64,000 nucleotides of DNA from contig NZ_CP022260.1 in assembly GCF_003119195.2 (NCBI RefSeq), positions 651,501 through 715,500 on the forward strand, in the 5' to 3' direction. Position numbers and translations under genes: made by a program. The stretch's first letter is position 1; each line of letters starts with the position of its first letter. The stretch comes from Azospirillum baldaniorum. Lineage in GTDB: Bacteria; Pseudomonadota; Alphaproteobacteria; Azospirillales; Azospirillaceae. Below, piece by piece: positions 21,337 through 30,185 of the stretch. Below the pieces are notes generated by a model that had not been told where the DNA came from, did not search any database, and worked only from the letters and a program-made list of their open reading frames with translations.

Positions 21337-22098
21337 TTACTGCGGCGCCATGCGGATGGCGCCGTCCAACCGGATCACCTCGCCGTTCAACATTTCGTTC
21401 TCGAGGATGTGCTGCACGAGGCGGGCGTACTCGGAGGGCTGGCCGAAACGCTTCGGGAAGGGGACCGTGGCGGCGAGGCTGTCCTGCACCTCCTGCGGCA
21501 TGTTCAGCAGCATCGGCGTGCCGATCAGGCCCGGAGCGATGGTCATGACGCGCACGCCGCTGCGCGCCAGATCACGGGCGGCGCAGATGGTCAGGGCGAC
21601 GATGCCGCCCTTCGACGAGGCGTAGGCGGCCTGCCCGATCTGTCCCTCATAGGCGGCGACGGAGGCGGTGTTGACGATCACCCCGCGCTCCCCCGATTCC
21701 AACGGGTCGAGCGTGCCCATGTCCGCGGCGGCGAGGCGCAGCATGTTGAAGGTGCCGATCAGGTTGACCTCGATCACCTTGCGGAAGTCGTCCAGCGCCA
21801 TCGGACCGTCGCGCCCGACGATCCGCTTGGCCGGGGCGACACCCGCGCAGTTTACCGCGATGCGGGCCGGGCCATGGGCCGCGCGGGCCTCGGCCACGGC
21901 CTTTTCCGCCGACTCCGCGCTCGACACGTCGCAGAGCAGGCCCAGGCCGCCGATCTCCTCGGCCACCTGTTTGACCGCCGCTTCGTTCATGTCGAGCACG
22001 GTGACCTTGGCGCCCAGCTTCGCCAAATGGCGCGCGGTTTCCGCCCCCATGCCGGAGGCGCCACCGGTGACGATGGCGGCCTGACCGTTGATCTGCAT
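21337..22098 (-). CDS. Short-chain dehydrogenase, 3-hydroxyacyl-CoA dehydrogenase type 2-like
   Basis: 253 residues, classical SDR. Seen: the NAD site TGGASGMG (about 11-18), LDMNE (Asp at the end of strand 2, favouring NAD), NCAGVAPA, catalytic Ser in NTASVAAYEG and YASSKGG (Tyr-x-x-x-Lys), and APGLIGTPML. The sequence resembles HSD17B10-type enzymes, which oxidise 3-hydroxy-2-methylacyl-CoA in isoleucine breakdown and short 3-hydroxyacyl-CoAs. It ends the leftward leucine catabolic run, 157 bp after the ETF-QO gene with a palindromic repeat in between. The start has GGGAGAG 8 nt upstream. Confidence 0.87.
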   Translation of the reverse strand: MQINGQAAIVTGGASGMGAETARHLAKLGAKVTVLDMNEAAVKQVAEEIGGLGLLCDVSSAESAEKAVAEARAAHGPARIAVNCAGVAPAKRIVGRDGPMALDDFRKVIEVNLIGTFNMLRLAAADMGTLDPLESGERGVIVNTASVAAYEGQIGQAAYASSKGGIVALTICAARDLARSGVRVMTIAPGLIGTPMLLNMPQEVQDSLAATVPFPKRFGQPSEYARLVQHILENEMLNGEVIRLDGAIRMAPQ

Positions 22099-22128
22099 CG
22101 CGCTCTCTCCCTGATAACGTTATTGAAG

Positions 22129-22248
22129 TCCCCTCTCCCCTCTGGGGAGAGGGTTAGGGTGAGGGGGTTGCGCTTATGCCGGACGCTTCAAATCGCTCAT
22201 CCCCCTCACCGGCCCTCCGGGCCACCCTCTCCCCAGAGGGGAGAGGGT
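22129..22248. repeat. GC-rich palindromic intergenic repeat, family A, copy 1
   Basis: Two inverted outer units built on CCCTCTCCCC/GGGGAGAGGG flank a core that includes TTGCGCTTATGCCGGACG. The same core occurs inverted in the copy at 33934-34052. It begins 7 nt downstream of the ETF-QO stop codon on the minus strand. Confidence 0.8.
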
Positions 22249-22255
22249 TGAGGCG

Positions 22256-23917
22256 TCACATCCCGCCCGGATAGTTCGGCCCGCCGCCGCCCTCCGGGAC
22301 GACCCAGTTGATGTTCTGGGTGGGGTCCTTGATGTCGCAGGTCTTGCAGTGCACGCAGTTCTGCGCGTTGATCTGCAGCCGCGGGTCGCTGCCGTCCTCC
22401 GCCCGCACGATCTCGTACACCCCGGCCGGACAATAGCGCGTCTCCGGCGCGTCGTAGAGCGCCAGATTGACCGCGATCGGCACCGACGCGTCCTTCAGCG
22501 TCAGGTGCGCCGGCTGGTCCTCCTCGTGGTTGGTGTTCGACAGGTACACCGAGGACAGACGGTCGAACGACACCACCCCGTCCGGCTTGGGATAGGCGAT
22601 CTTCGGCATCTCCGACGCCTTCTTCAGCGTCTCGTGGTCGCCGTGCCGATGGTGCAGCGTCCACGGCGACTTGCCCTTGGTCGCCGTCTCGTAGGCCGCG
22701 TTGGCCAGACCCGCCCACAGCCCCTTCTGGAAGCCGGGGCGGATGTTGCGCACAGCAAACAGCTCCGACCACACCCAGGACGCCTTCAGCTTCTCCGGGT
22801 AGGCCACCGCCTCGCGCGCCGGCGCCTCGGCCGACAGCAGCTCAAACACCGCCTCGGCCGCCAGCATGCCCGACTTCATCGCGGTGTGGTTGCCCTTGAT
22901 CTTGGGCACGTTGAGGAAGCCCGCCGCGTCGCCGACGATCACACCGCCGGGGAAGGTCAGCTTGGGGATCGACTGGAACCCGCCTTCGCTGAGCGCCCGC
23001 GCGCCGTAGGCGATGCGCCGCCCGCCCTCGAAGGTCGGACGGATCGCCGGGTGGGTCTTGTAGCGCTGGAACTCCTCGAAGGGCGACAGGTGCGGGTTCT
23101 CGTAGTCGAGCCCGACCACGAAGCCGACCGACACCAGGTTGCCCTCCATGTGGTAGAGCCAGGAGCCGCCGTAGGTCTTGGGGTCCATCGGCCAGCCGAT
23201 GGTGTGGACGATCAGGCCGGGCTGGGATTTCTCCGGCGCAACCTCCCACAGCTCCTTGATGCCGATGCCGTAGGTCTGGGGGTCGGCGTCGCGGCGCAGG
23301 TCGAAGCGCTCGAACAGCGTCTTGGTCAGCGAGCCGCGGCAGCCCTCGGCGAAGATGGTCTGCTTGGCGTGCAGCTCCATGCCCGGGGTGTAGTTGGCGG
23401 TCTTCTCGCCGTCCTTGCCGATGCCCATGTCGCCGGTGGCCACACCCTTGACGGCGCCCGCGTCGTCGTAGAGCACCTCCGCCGCGGCGAAGCCGGGGTA
23501 GATCTCCACACCCAGCTCCTCAGCCTGCTCGGCCATCCAGCGGGCGAGGTTGCCGAGGCTGATGATGTAGTTGCCGTGATTGTGCATCTGCGGCGGGGCG
23601 AAGGGCGACTTCAGCGCCTTGGTCTCGGTGAGGAAGAGGAAGCGGTCCTCGCGGGCCGGGGTGGTGAGCGGCGCGCCCTTCTCCTTCCAGTCGGGGATCA
23701 GCTCGTCGAGCGCGTGCGGCTCGAACACCGCGCCGGAGAGCAGGTGGGCGCCGACCTCCGAGCCCTTCTCGACGACGCAGACCGACAATTCCTGTCCGGC
23801 CTCATTGGCGAGCTGTTTCAGGCGGATGGCCGCGCTCAGGCCCGACGGGCCGGCTCCGACGACAAGGACGTCGTACTCCATCACCTCGCGCGGATCGCGA
23901 GCCATCTCGTCAGCCAT
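22256..23917 (-). CDS. Electron transfer flavoprotein-ubiquinone oxidoreductase
   Basis: 553 residues, the normal full length. The enzyme passes electrons from ETF, reduced by acyl-CoA dehydrogenases, to ubiquinone at the inner membrane. Seen: the FAD site DVLVVGAGPSGLSAAIRL (about 16-33), EKGSEVGAHLLSGAV, the GDAAGFLNVPKIKGNH FAD motif, and the C-terminal 4Fe-4S cysteines in YCPAG, NCVHCKTCDIKDP. It sits in the same run as isovaleryl-CoA and another acyl-CoA dehydrogenase, whose electrons it would accept. The start codon at 23917 has only AAGAAG upstream; ATGs at residues 5 and 13 are alternatives. It lies 37 bp after the stress-protein gene. Confidence 0.96.
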   Translation of the reverse strand: MADEMARDPREVMEYDVLVVGAGPSGLSAAIRLKQLANEAGQELSVCVVEKGSEVGAHLLSGAVFEPHALDELIPDWKEKGAPLTTPAREDRFLFLTETKALKSPFAPPQMHNHGNYIISLGNLARWMAEQAEELGVEIYPGFAAAEVLYDDAGAVKGVATGDMGIGKDGEKTANYTPGMELHAKQTIFAEGCRGSLTKTLFERFDLRRDADPQTYGIGIKELWEVAPEKSQPGLIVHTIGWPMDPKTYGGSWLYHMEGNLVSVGFVVGLDYENPHLSPFEEFQRYKTHPAIRPTFEGGRRIAYGARALSEGGFQSIPKLTFPGGVIVGDAAGFLNVPKIKGNHTAMKSGMLAAEAVFELLSAEAPAREAVAYPEKLKASWVWSELFAVRNIRPGFQKGLWAGLANAAYETATKGKSPWTLHHRHGDHETLKKASEMPKIAYPKPDGVVSFDRLSSVYLSNTNHEEDQPAHLTLKDASVPIAVNLALYDAPETRYCPAGVYEIVRAEDGSDPRLQINAQNCVHCKTCDIKDPTQNINWVVPEGGGGPNYPGGM

Positions 23918-23954
23918 TTCTTCTTCTTTCCTTGTTTCGTGCGAACAACGTCGG

Positions 23955-24782
23955 TCAGTGCGACAACAGAACGGGAAGGGTCATCTGGCGCAGGATCTGG
24001 CGGGTGTTGCTGCCCCGCCCGAACAACGGGAACAGCGAGCCGCCATAGCCGCCGAAACCACCCATCACCAGAAGATCGGCGCCATGGTCCGAGGCGCGCG
24101 ACAGCACGGCGTCCATGGGGGTCATGCTGGCGATGGTCATGCGTTCCTGCGTGGCCGTCACGCCGTGGCTCGCCAGATGCTCCAGGATATCGACCTGCGG
24201 GACGTTGCCGCCCCCCTCCGCCCGCGGCTGGGTGTGGAAGGCGAGCAGGAGCACGGAACTGGCCTGCTTCAGCAGCGGCAGCGCGTCGTTGACGGCGCGG
24301 GTGGCCTCGCGGCTGCCGTTCCAGGCGATGACCGGACGGTCGGCGAGCTGCGGGTAGGTGCCGCTGTGCGGCACGACCAGGATCGGACGCCCGGCGTTCA
24401 GCACCACCTCCTCGAGCAGGTCCGCCGGGACGCGGCTGTCCTCGGGGTCGTGCTGGCCGAAGACGGCGAGGTCGACGTAGCGCGAGCAGATCACCGTCTC
24501 GGCGATCACATGGCCGTACTCACCGTGGCTGAGCTGCCACCAGCGGGTGGTCACCCCGGCCTCGCGGGCCTTCTCCTCGAACAGCTCCCGCGCCCGCTGC
24601 GCCGCCTGGGTCAGCGCCGGGCCGGCCTTGCGCGTGACGATTCCGGCGCCGGAGCTGTCGCTCTGCGCGAACAGGCCGGTCAGCGCGGCGCCATGCTTCT
24701 GCGCCAGGGTCAGGGCGACGGTCAGCCGCTCCCCGCAGCGGTCGCTGTCGTCCACATGCACCAGCAGGTTCGTGAAGCTCAT
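23955..24782 (-). CDS. Tandem-domain universal stress protein
   Basis: 275 residues, two UspA-like domains. The first (about 1-140) begins NLLVHVDDSDRCGERL; the second (about 148-275) has RPVIAWNGSREATRAVNDA and the ATP-loop-like VMGGFGGYGGSLFPLFGRGSNTRQILRQ, followed by LPVLLSH. The G-rich loop in the second domain matches ATP-binding Usp proteins. It is embedded 30 bp after the HMG-CoA lyase gene and 37 bp before ETF-QO, so it is likely co-transcribed with leucine catabolism, an uncommon partner. GGGAAGGG precedes the start. Confidence 0.9.
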   Translation of the reverse strand: MSFTNLLVHVDDSDRCGERLTVALTLAQKHGAALTGLFAQSDSSGAGIVTRKAGPALTQAAQRARELFEEKAREAGVTTRWWQLSHGEYGHVIAETVICSRYVDLAVFGQHDPEDSRVPADLLEEVVLNAGRPILVVPHSGTYPQLADRPVIAWNGSREATRAVNDALPLLKQASSVLLLAFHTQPRAEGGGNVPQVDILEHLASHGVTATQERMTIASMTPMDAVLSRASDHGADLLVMGGFGGYGGSLFPLFGRGSNTRQILRQMTLPVLLSH

Positions 24783-24812
24783 GGCGCCCTTCCCTTCCCT
24801 CTTCCCCGTGTT

Positions 24813-25718
24813 TTACGCACATCCCCGCGCGCGGGCGACCTTCGAGGCGGTCGGTCGGCCGATGGCATCGCTGATATAAGCGCCAGCCGCCACCAGCCGG
24901 TCGAGATCCACCCCCGTCGCGACGCCCAGCCCGTTCAGCATGTAGAGCACGTCCTCGCTCGCCACGTTGCCAGACGCCCCCTTGGCGTAGGGGCAGCCGC
25001 CCAGCCCGGCGACGGAACTGTCCACCACCGCCACGCCCATCTCCAGCGTCGCCAGGATGTTGGCGAGGGCCTGGCCGTAGGTGTCGTGGAAATGCACCGC
25101 CAAGCGCTCCATCGGCACGCGCTTCGCCACCGCCGCGATCATCGCCTGGGCCTTGGACGGCGTACCGGTGCCGATGGTGTCGCCAAGCGAGACCTCGTAG
25201 CAGCCCATGGCGAGCAGCCGGCCGGCCACCTCGGCCACCGCCGCCGGGGCGATCTCCCCCTCGTAGGGGCAGCCGAGCACGCAGGAGACATAACCGCGCA
25301 CCGGCACGCCTTGGGCCTTCGCCTGCTCCAGCACCGGGACGAAGCGGTCCAGGCTCTCGGCGATGGAGCAGTTGATGTTCTTTTGGCTGAAGCTTTCCGA
25401 CGCGGCGGCGAAGACCGCCACCTCGTCGGCGCGGGCGGCGAGCGCGCCCTCCAGCCCCTTGGCGTTCGGAGTGAGGGCGACGTAGCGCACCCCCTCCTTG
25501 CGCCGGATGCCGGCAAAGACGTCCGGCGTGTCGGCCATCTGCGGGACCCATTTGGGCGACACGAAGCTGCCGGCCTCGATGGCGGTCAGCCCGGCGTCGG
25601 TCAGCCGGTCGACCAGACCGATCTTCACCGCCGTCGGGACGATCTGCTTCTCGTTCTGGAGGCCGTCGCGCGGGCCGACCTCCACCATGCGGACGCTTTT
25701 CGGCAGGCGCATGCTCAT
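24813..25718 (-). CDS. mvaB: Hydroxymethylglutaryl-CoA lyase
   Basis: 301 residues, exactly the family length. It cleaves HMG-CoA to acetyl-CoA and acetoacetate, the last step of leucine breakdown. Seen: VEVGPRDGLQNEKQIVP with the Arg-Asp metal/catalytic site, FVSPKWVPQMAD, SCVLGCPYEGEI, VHFHDTYGQA (metal His) and the catalytic-Cys loop AGLGGCPYAKGASGN. The ATG at 25718 overlaps the stop of the carboxylase alpha gene by 4 bp (ATGA), a sign of translational coupling. Confidence 0.96.
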   Translation of the reverse strand: MSMRLPKSVRMVEVGPRDGLQNEKQIVPTAVKIGLVDRLTDAGLTAIEAGSFVSPKWVPQMADTPDVFAGIRRKEGVRYVALTPNAKGLEGALAARADEVAVFAAASESFSQKNINCSIAESLDRFVPVLEQAKAQGVPVRGYVSCVLGCPYEGEIAPAAVAEVAGRLLAMGCYEVSLGDTIGTGTPSKAQAMIAAVAKRVPMERLAVHFHDTYGQALANILATLEMGVAVVDSSVAGLGGCPYAKGASGNVASEDVLYMLNGLGVATGVDLDRLVAAGAYISDAIGRPTASKVARARGCA

Positions 25719-27733
25719 CCCTCCGCCACGTCGAGGACCAGCAGGTCCACGCCTTCGGACACCTGATCGCCCGCCGCGAAGTTGACGGCGCTGACCGTGC
25801 CGGCCGCGGGGGCCTTGATGGTGTGCTCCATCTTCATCGCTTCCAGCAGCATCAGCGGTGCGCCCGCCTCCACCGTCTGGCCGGGCTCGACCAGCACGCG
25901 GACGACGGTGCCCGGCATCGGAGCGGTCAGGCGGCCGGACCCGCCCTCCTGCTCCGCGGCGCGGGCGGTCGGGTCGTCCAGATGCAGGCGCCACACCGCC
26001 CCGTCCGACAGGATGGTCAGGTCCAGACCCTGGCAGACCACCGTGGCGCGGGTGCGCACCGCGTCGATGGTGGCGGTCAGCGTCTCGCCGTCGAGCGTCA
26101 CCCGCTCCGCCCGGATGGCCGGGCGGCCCTCCACCTCGATCTCGTAGCCGTCGGGGCGGAAATGCAGGGTCAGAGCGCGCGGCGTGTCGCCATCCATCAG
26201 GCGCAGGTCGTGGTGGTTGTCGTCGTTGAGGCGCCAGCCGCTGGCCGACAGCCAGGGCGACCAGGGGTCCGACGCGGCGCGGCGGGCCTTGCGCGTGTCC
26301 GCGTTGCGGCGCAGAAGCACGCTGAGCGCCGCGATGGCCAGCCCGCGATCCGGCACCGGGGCCGGCGGGGGCAGCAGGTCGGCGCGGTGCCGCTCGATGA
26401 AGCCGGTGTCGATCTCCACCGCCCGGAAGGCCGGATGCCCGGCGATGGCGCCGAGGAAGGCCACGTTGGTGGTCACCCCGACCACTTCGTAGGCGGCGAG
26501 CGCCACGCGCAGGCGGCGGAGTGCGGCGTCGCGGTCCTCGTCCCAGACGATCAGCTTGGCGATCATCGGGTCGTAGAACATGGTGACCTCGTCGCCCTCG
26601 CGGACGCCGGTGTCCACCCGGACATGCTCGTTCTCGGCGGGCGGACGCAGGCGGACCAGCTTGCCGATAGCCGGCAGGAACTCGCGCTGCGGGTCTTCCG
26701 CGTAGAGGCGCGCCTCGAAGGCGTGCCCGCGCCGGGTGAGCTGGTCCTGCATCAGCGGCAGCACGCCCCCGGCGGCGACGCGCAATTGCCACTCGACGAG
26801 GTCCTGGCCGGTGATCTTCTCGGTCACCGGATGCTCGACCTGGAGGCGGGTGTTCATCTCGATGAAGTAGAAGCCGCCGTCCTCGTAGAGGAACTCCACC
26901 GTGCCGGCGCCGACGTAGTTCACCGCCTTGGCGGCGGCCACCGCGGCCTCGCCCATGCGGCGGCGAAGGTCGTCGGGAAGCGCCGGGGCCGGGGCCTCCT
27001 CGATCACCTTCTGGTGGCGGCGCTGGATGGAGCAGTCGCGCTCGAACAGATAGACGCCGTTGCCGTGGGTGTCGCAGAAAACCTGGATCTCCACATGGCG
27101 CGGGCGGCCCAGATACTTCTCCAGAAGCACGCTGTCGTCGCCGAAGGCGGCCTTGGCCTCGCGCTTGGCGCCGGCCACCGCGTCGGCGAACTCGCCGGCG
27201 GCGCGGACCACGCGCATGCCCTTGCCGCCGCCCCCCGCCGAGGCCTTGACCAGCACGGGATAACCGATGCGCTCGGCCTCGGCGCTCAGCGTCTCCAGGT
27301 CCTGAGCCTCGCCGTGGAAGCCGGGGACCAGCGGCACGTCGGCCTGGGACATCACGCGCTTGGATTCCGCCTTGGAGCCCATGACGCGGATGGCTTCGAT
27401 CGGAGGTCCGATGAAGACCACCCCAGCCTCGGCGCAGGCCGCCGCGAAGCCGGCGTTCTCCGACAGGAAGCCGTAGCCGGGATGGATGGCCTGGGCGCCG
27501 GTGCGCTTCGCGACCTCAAGGATCGCGTCGCCGCGCAGGTAGCTCTCGCCGACCGGCGCCGGACCGATGCAGACGGCCTCGTCGGCCATCTCCACATGCA
27601 TGGCGCGGGCGTCGGCCTCCGAGTAGACGGCGACGGTGCGGATGCCCATGCGGCGGGCGGTGCGGATGACGCGGCAGGCGATCTCGCCGCGGTTTGCGAT
27701 CAGAATCTTGTCGAACATGCCTGTCTCAACCAT
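25715..27733 (-). CDS. mccA: Methylcrotonyl-CoA carboxylase, biotin-containing alpha subunit
   Basis: 672 residues. It carboxylates its own biotin with ATP and bicarbonate for transfer to 3-methylcrotonyl-CoA by the beta subunit. Domains in order: biotin carboxylase (1-450; FDKILIANRGEIACRV, the ATP loop KASAGGGGKGMR, IEMNTRLQVEHPVTE), a BT-type linker (about 450-600), and a biotinyl domain with EAMKMEH, the biotinylated Lys634. The start at 27733 has GGAG upstream and lies 5 bp after the hydratase stop; MFDK at 27718 is an alternative. Pairing with the beta subunit and leucine genes distinguishes it from acetyl- or propionyl-CoA carboxylase. Confidence 0.96.
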   Translation of the reverse strand: MVETGMFDKILIANRGEIACRVIRTARRMGIRTVAVYSEADARAMHVEMADEAVCIGPAPVGESYLRGDAILEVAKRTGAQAIHPGYGFLSENAGFAAACAEAGVVFIGPPIEAIRVMGSKAESKRVMSQADVPLVPGFHGEAQDLETLSAEAERIGYPVLVKASAGGGGKGMRVVRAAGEFADAVAGAKREAKAAFGDDSVLLEKYLGRPRHVEIQVFCDTHGNGVYLFERDCSIQRRHQKVIEEAPAPALPDDLRRRMGEAAVAAAKAVNYVGAGTVEFLYEDGGFYFIEMNTRLQVEHPVTEKITGQDLVEWQLRVAAGGVLPLMQDQLTRRGHAFEARLYAEDPQREFLPAIGKLVRLRPPAENEHVRVDTGVREGDEVTMFYDPMIAKLIVWDEDRDAALRRLRVALAAYEVVGVTTNVAFLGAIAGHPAFRAVEIDTGFIERHRADLLPPPAPVPDRGLAIAALSVLLRRNADTRKARRAASDPWSPWLSASGWRLNDDNHHDLRLMDGDTPRALTLHFRPDGYEIEVEGRPAIRAERVTLDGETLTATIDAVRTRATVVCQGLDLTILSDGAVWRLHLDDPTARAAEQEGGSGRLTAPMPGTVVRVLVEPGQTVEAGAPLMLLEAMKMEHTIKAPAAGTVSAVNFAAGDQVSEGVDLLVLDVAEG

Positions 27734-27738
27734 GGGAC

Positions 27739-28533
27739 TCAGCTCCGCCACGCCGGTTCGCGTTTCTCCAGGAAGGCGCCGACGCCCTCCCTCCCCTCGT
27801 CGCTCGCGCGCTGGCGGGCGATGCGCTCCGCCGTGTCGCGGACCAGCGCGTCGTTCAGCGGACGGCGCGCCACGGCGCGGATCAGCTCCTTCGCCGCGGT
27901 CTGCGAGGCCGGGCCGCATTGCAGCAGGTTGCGCACCATCACCTCCACCGCGGCGTCCAGCTCCGCCGCCGGGACGGTCTGGTGCAGCAGGCCGAGCCGC
28001 AGCGCCTCGGCGGCGGAGAAGCGTTCCGCCGTCAGGAAGTAGCGGCGGCAGGCGCGTTCGCCCATCGCGGCCACCACATAGGGGCTGATGACCGCGGGGA
28101 TCAGGCCCAGCCGCACCTCGGTCAGGGCGAAGCTGGCGGCTTCGGCGGCGATGGCGATGTCGCAGGCGGCGACCAGCCCCACCCCGCCGCCGAAGGCCGG
28201 CCCCTGCACCACGGCGATGGTCGGCTTCGGGCATTCGTCCAGCGTGCGCAGCATGGTGGCGAGGCCCATGGCGTCCTCGACGTTCTCGCCGTGGCTGTAG
28301 CCCGCCATTTTCTTCATCCAGCCAAGGTCGGCCCCGGCGGAGAAGCTCTTCCCCGCGCCGCGCAGCAGGATGGCGCGGACGTCCGGGTTCGACCCCAGGC
28401 TGAGGACGGCGTCGGTCAGATCGGCGATGACCCGCTCGTTGAAGGCGTTGTGCACCTCCGCCCGGTTCATCGTGACGGTCGCCACGCCGCCCATGGAGCC
28501 GTTGGCGGCGATGTCGATCAGAATGTCGCTCAT
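27739..28533 (-). CDS. liuC: Enoyl-CoA hydratase family, probable methylglutaconyl-CoA hydratase
   Basis: 264 residues, crotonase fold. It would hydrate 3-methylglutaconyl-CoA to HMG-CoA. Seen: TMNRAEVHNAFNERV, the first oxyanion loop SAGADLGWMKKM, the second oxyanion loop GPAFGGGVGLVAACD, and the catalytic-Glu segment ALTEVRLGLIPAVISPYV. The placement between the beta (16 bp) and alpha (5 bp) carboxylase genes strongly supports the specific substrate. Confidence 0.92.
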   Translation of the reverse strand: MSDILIDIAANGSMGGVATVTMNRAEVHNAFNERVIADLTDAVLSLGSNPDVRAILLRGAGKSFSAGADLGWMKKMAGYSHGENVEDAMGLATMLRTLDECPKPTIAVVQGPAFGGGVGLVAACDIAIAAEAASFALTEVRLGLIPAVISPYVVAAMGERACRRYFLTAERFSAAEALRLGLLHQTVPAAELDAAVEVMVRNLLQCGPASQTAAKELIRAVARRPLNDALVRDTAERIARQRASDEGREGVGAFLEKREPAWRS

Positions 28534-28549
28534 GCTCGTCGTCCCCCGC

Positions 28550-30157
28550 TCACATCCGGAACACGCCGAAGGTGGTCTTCTCGACCGGGGCGTTCAGCGA
28601 CGCCGACAGGCCGAGGCCAAGCACCATGCGGGTGTCCGCCGGGTCGATGATGCCGTCGTCCCACAGCCGGGCGGAGGCGTAGTAGGGATGGCCCTGGTCT
28701 TCGTACTGCTGGCGGATGGGAGCCTTGAAGGCCTCCTCCTCCTCCGGCGCCCAGCTCCTGCCCTGGGATTCCATGGCATCGCGCCGGACCTGGGCGAGCA
28801 CGCCCGCCGCCTGCTCTCCGCCCATCACCGAAATGCGCGAGTTCGGCCACATCCACAGGAAGCGCGGGCTGTAGGCGCGCCCGCACATGCCGTAGTTGCC
28901 GGCCCCGTAGCTGCCGCCGATGATGACGGTGAATTTCGGCACCTTGGCGCAGGCGACGGCGGTGACCAGCTTCGCGCCGTCCTTGGCGATGCCGCCCGCC
29001 TCGTACTTCCGCCCGACCATGAAGCCGGTGATGTTCTGCAGGAAGACCAGCGGAATGCCGCGCTGGCAGCACAGCTCCACGAAATGCGCGCCCTTCAGCG
29101 CGGATTCGCTGAACAGGATGCCGTTGTTGGCGATGATGCCGACCGGATAGCCGAAGATGTGGGCGAAGCCGCAGACCAGCGTCGTGCCGTAGAGCGGCTT
29201 GAACTCGTCCAGCACCGAGCCGTCGACCACGCGGGCGATGACCTCGCGCACGTCGAAGGGCTTGCGCGGGTCGCTGGGGATCACGCCGTAGAGTTCACGC
29301 GGGTCGTAGGCCGGCTCCTGCGGCTCGCGCAGGTCCATGTCGATGCGCTTGCTGCGGTTCAGGTTCGACACGACCTTGCGCGCCATGGCGAGCGCGTGGG
29401 CGTCGTTCATCGCGTAATGGTCGGTCACGCCGGAGGTGCGGGAGTGAACGTCGGCACCTCCCAAATCCTCCGCCGACACCACCTCGCCGGTCGCCGCCTT
29501 CACCAGCGGCGGGCCGCCGAGGAAGATGGTGCCCTGGTTGCGCACGATGATCGCCTCGTCCGACATCGCCGGGACATAGGCGCCGCCGGCCGTGCAGCTT
29601 CCCATCACCACGGCGATCTGCGGGATGCCCTGGGCCGACATGTTGGCCTGGTTGAAGAAGATGCGGCCGAAATGGTCGCGGTCGGGGAACACCTCGTCCT
29701 GGTTCGGCAGGTTGGCGCCGCCCGAATCGACGAGATAGATGCAGGGCAGGTTGTTCTGCTGCGCCACTTCCTGGGCGCGCAAGTGCTTCTTGACGGTCAG
29801 GGGGAAGTAGGTGCCGCCCTTCACCGTGGCGTCGTTGACGACCACCATGCATTCCTGCCCGGCCACGCTGCCGATGCCGGTGATGATGCCCGCCGCCGGG
29901 ATGTCGTCGTCATAGACCTTGTAGGCGGCCATCTGCGACAGCTCCAGGAAGGGCGAACCCACGTCGAGGAGCTGGCGGATGCGCTCGCGCGGCAGCAGCT
30001 TGCCGCGGGACAGGTGCTTGTCGCGGGCCTTCGCACCGCCGCCCTGCTTGATCGCGCCCACCTTTTCGCGCAGGTCGGCGACCAGGGTGGACATGGCGTC
30101 GGCGTTCGTCTGGAACTCGGCGGAGCGCGGGTTCAGGGCGCTCTTCAGGACGGTCAT
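28550..30157 (-). CDS. mccB: Methylcrotonyl-CoA carboxylase, beta (carboxyltransferase) subunit
   Basis: 535 residues, typical length. It transfers carboxyl from biotin to 3-methylcrotonyl-CoA. Seen: the start LKSALNPRSAEFQTNADAM characteristic of MCC beta, LVDSGGANLPNQDEVFPD, GSCTAGGAYVPAMSDE, the second oxyanion loop around GGSYGAGNYGMCGRAYSPRF, and WPNSRISVMGGEQAA. GGGAGG precedes the start. It starts 28 bp after the acyl-CoA dehydrogenase stop and overlaps functionally with the next three genes of the pathway. Confidence 0.97.
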   Translation of the reverse strand: MTVLKSALNPRSAEFQTNADAMSTLVADLREKVGAIKQGGGAKARDKHLSRGKLLPRERIRQLLDVGSPFLELSQMAAYKVYDDDIPAAGIITGIGSVAGQECMVVVNDATVKGGTYFPLTVKKHLRAQEVAQQNNLPCIYLVDSGGANLPNQDEVFPDRDHFGRIFFNQANMSAQGIPQIAVVMGSCTAGGAYVPAMSDEAIIVRNQGTIFLGGPPLVKAATGEVVSAEDLGGADVHSRTSGVTDHYAMNDAHALAMARKVVSNLNRSKRIDMDLREPQEPAYDPRELYGVIPSDPRKPFDVREVIARVVDGSVLDEFKPLYGTTLVCGFAHIFGYPVGIIANNGILFSESALKGAHFVELCCQRGIPLVFLQNITGFMVGRKYEAGGIAKDGAKLVTAVACAKVPKFTVIIGGSYGAGNYGMCGRAYSPRFLWMWPNSRISVMGGEQAAGVLAQVRRDAMESQGRSWAPEEEEAFKAPIRQQYEDQGHPYYASARLWDDGIIDPADTRMVLGLGLSASLNAPVEKTTFGVFRM

Positions 30158-30185
30158 GGCCGTCGTCCTCCCGTCTCTTCTTGTT

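Noticed and set aside
21344..21363. GGCGCCAT-GCGG-ATGGCGCC hairpin as a terminator between convergent genes
   Set aside because: It lies within the last codons of the SDR gene and no T-tract follows on either strand.
24813..26792. Extended HMG-CoA lyase frame of 659 residues
   Set aside because: Only the part from 25718 is the lyase; the upstream part is another frame of the carboxylase alpha gene and the true start overlaps its stop by 4 bp.
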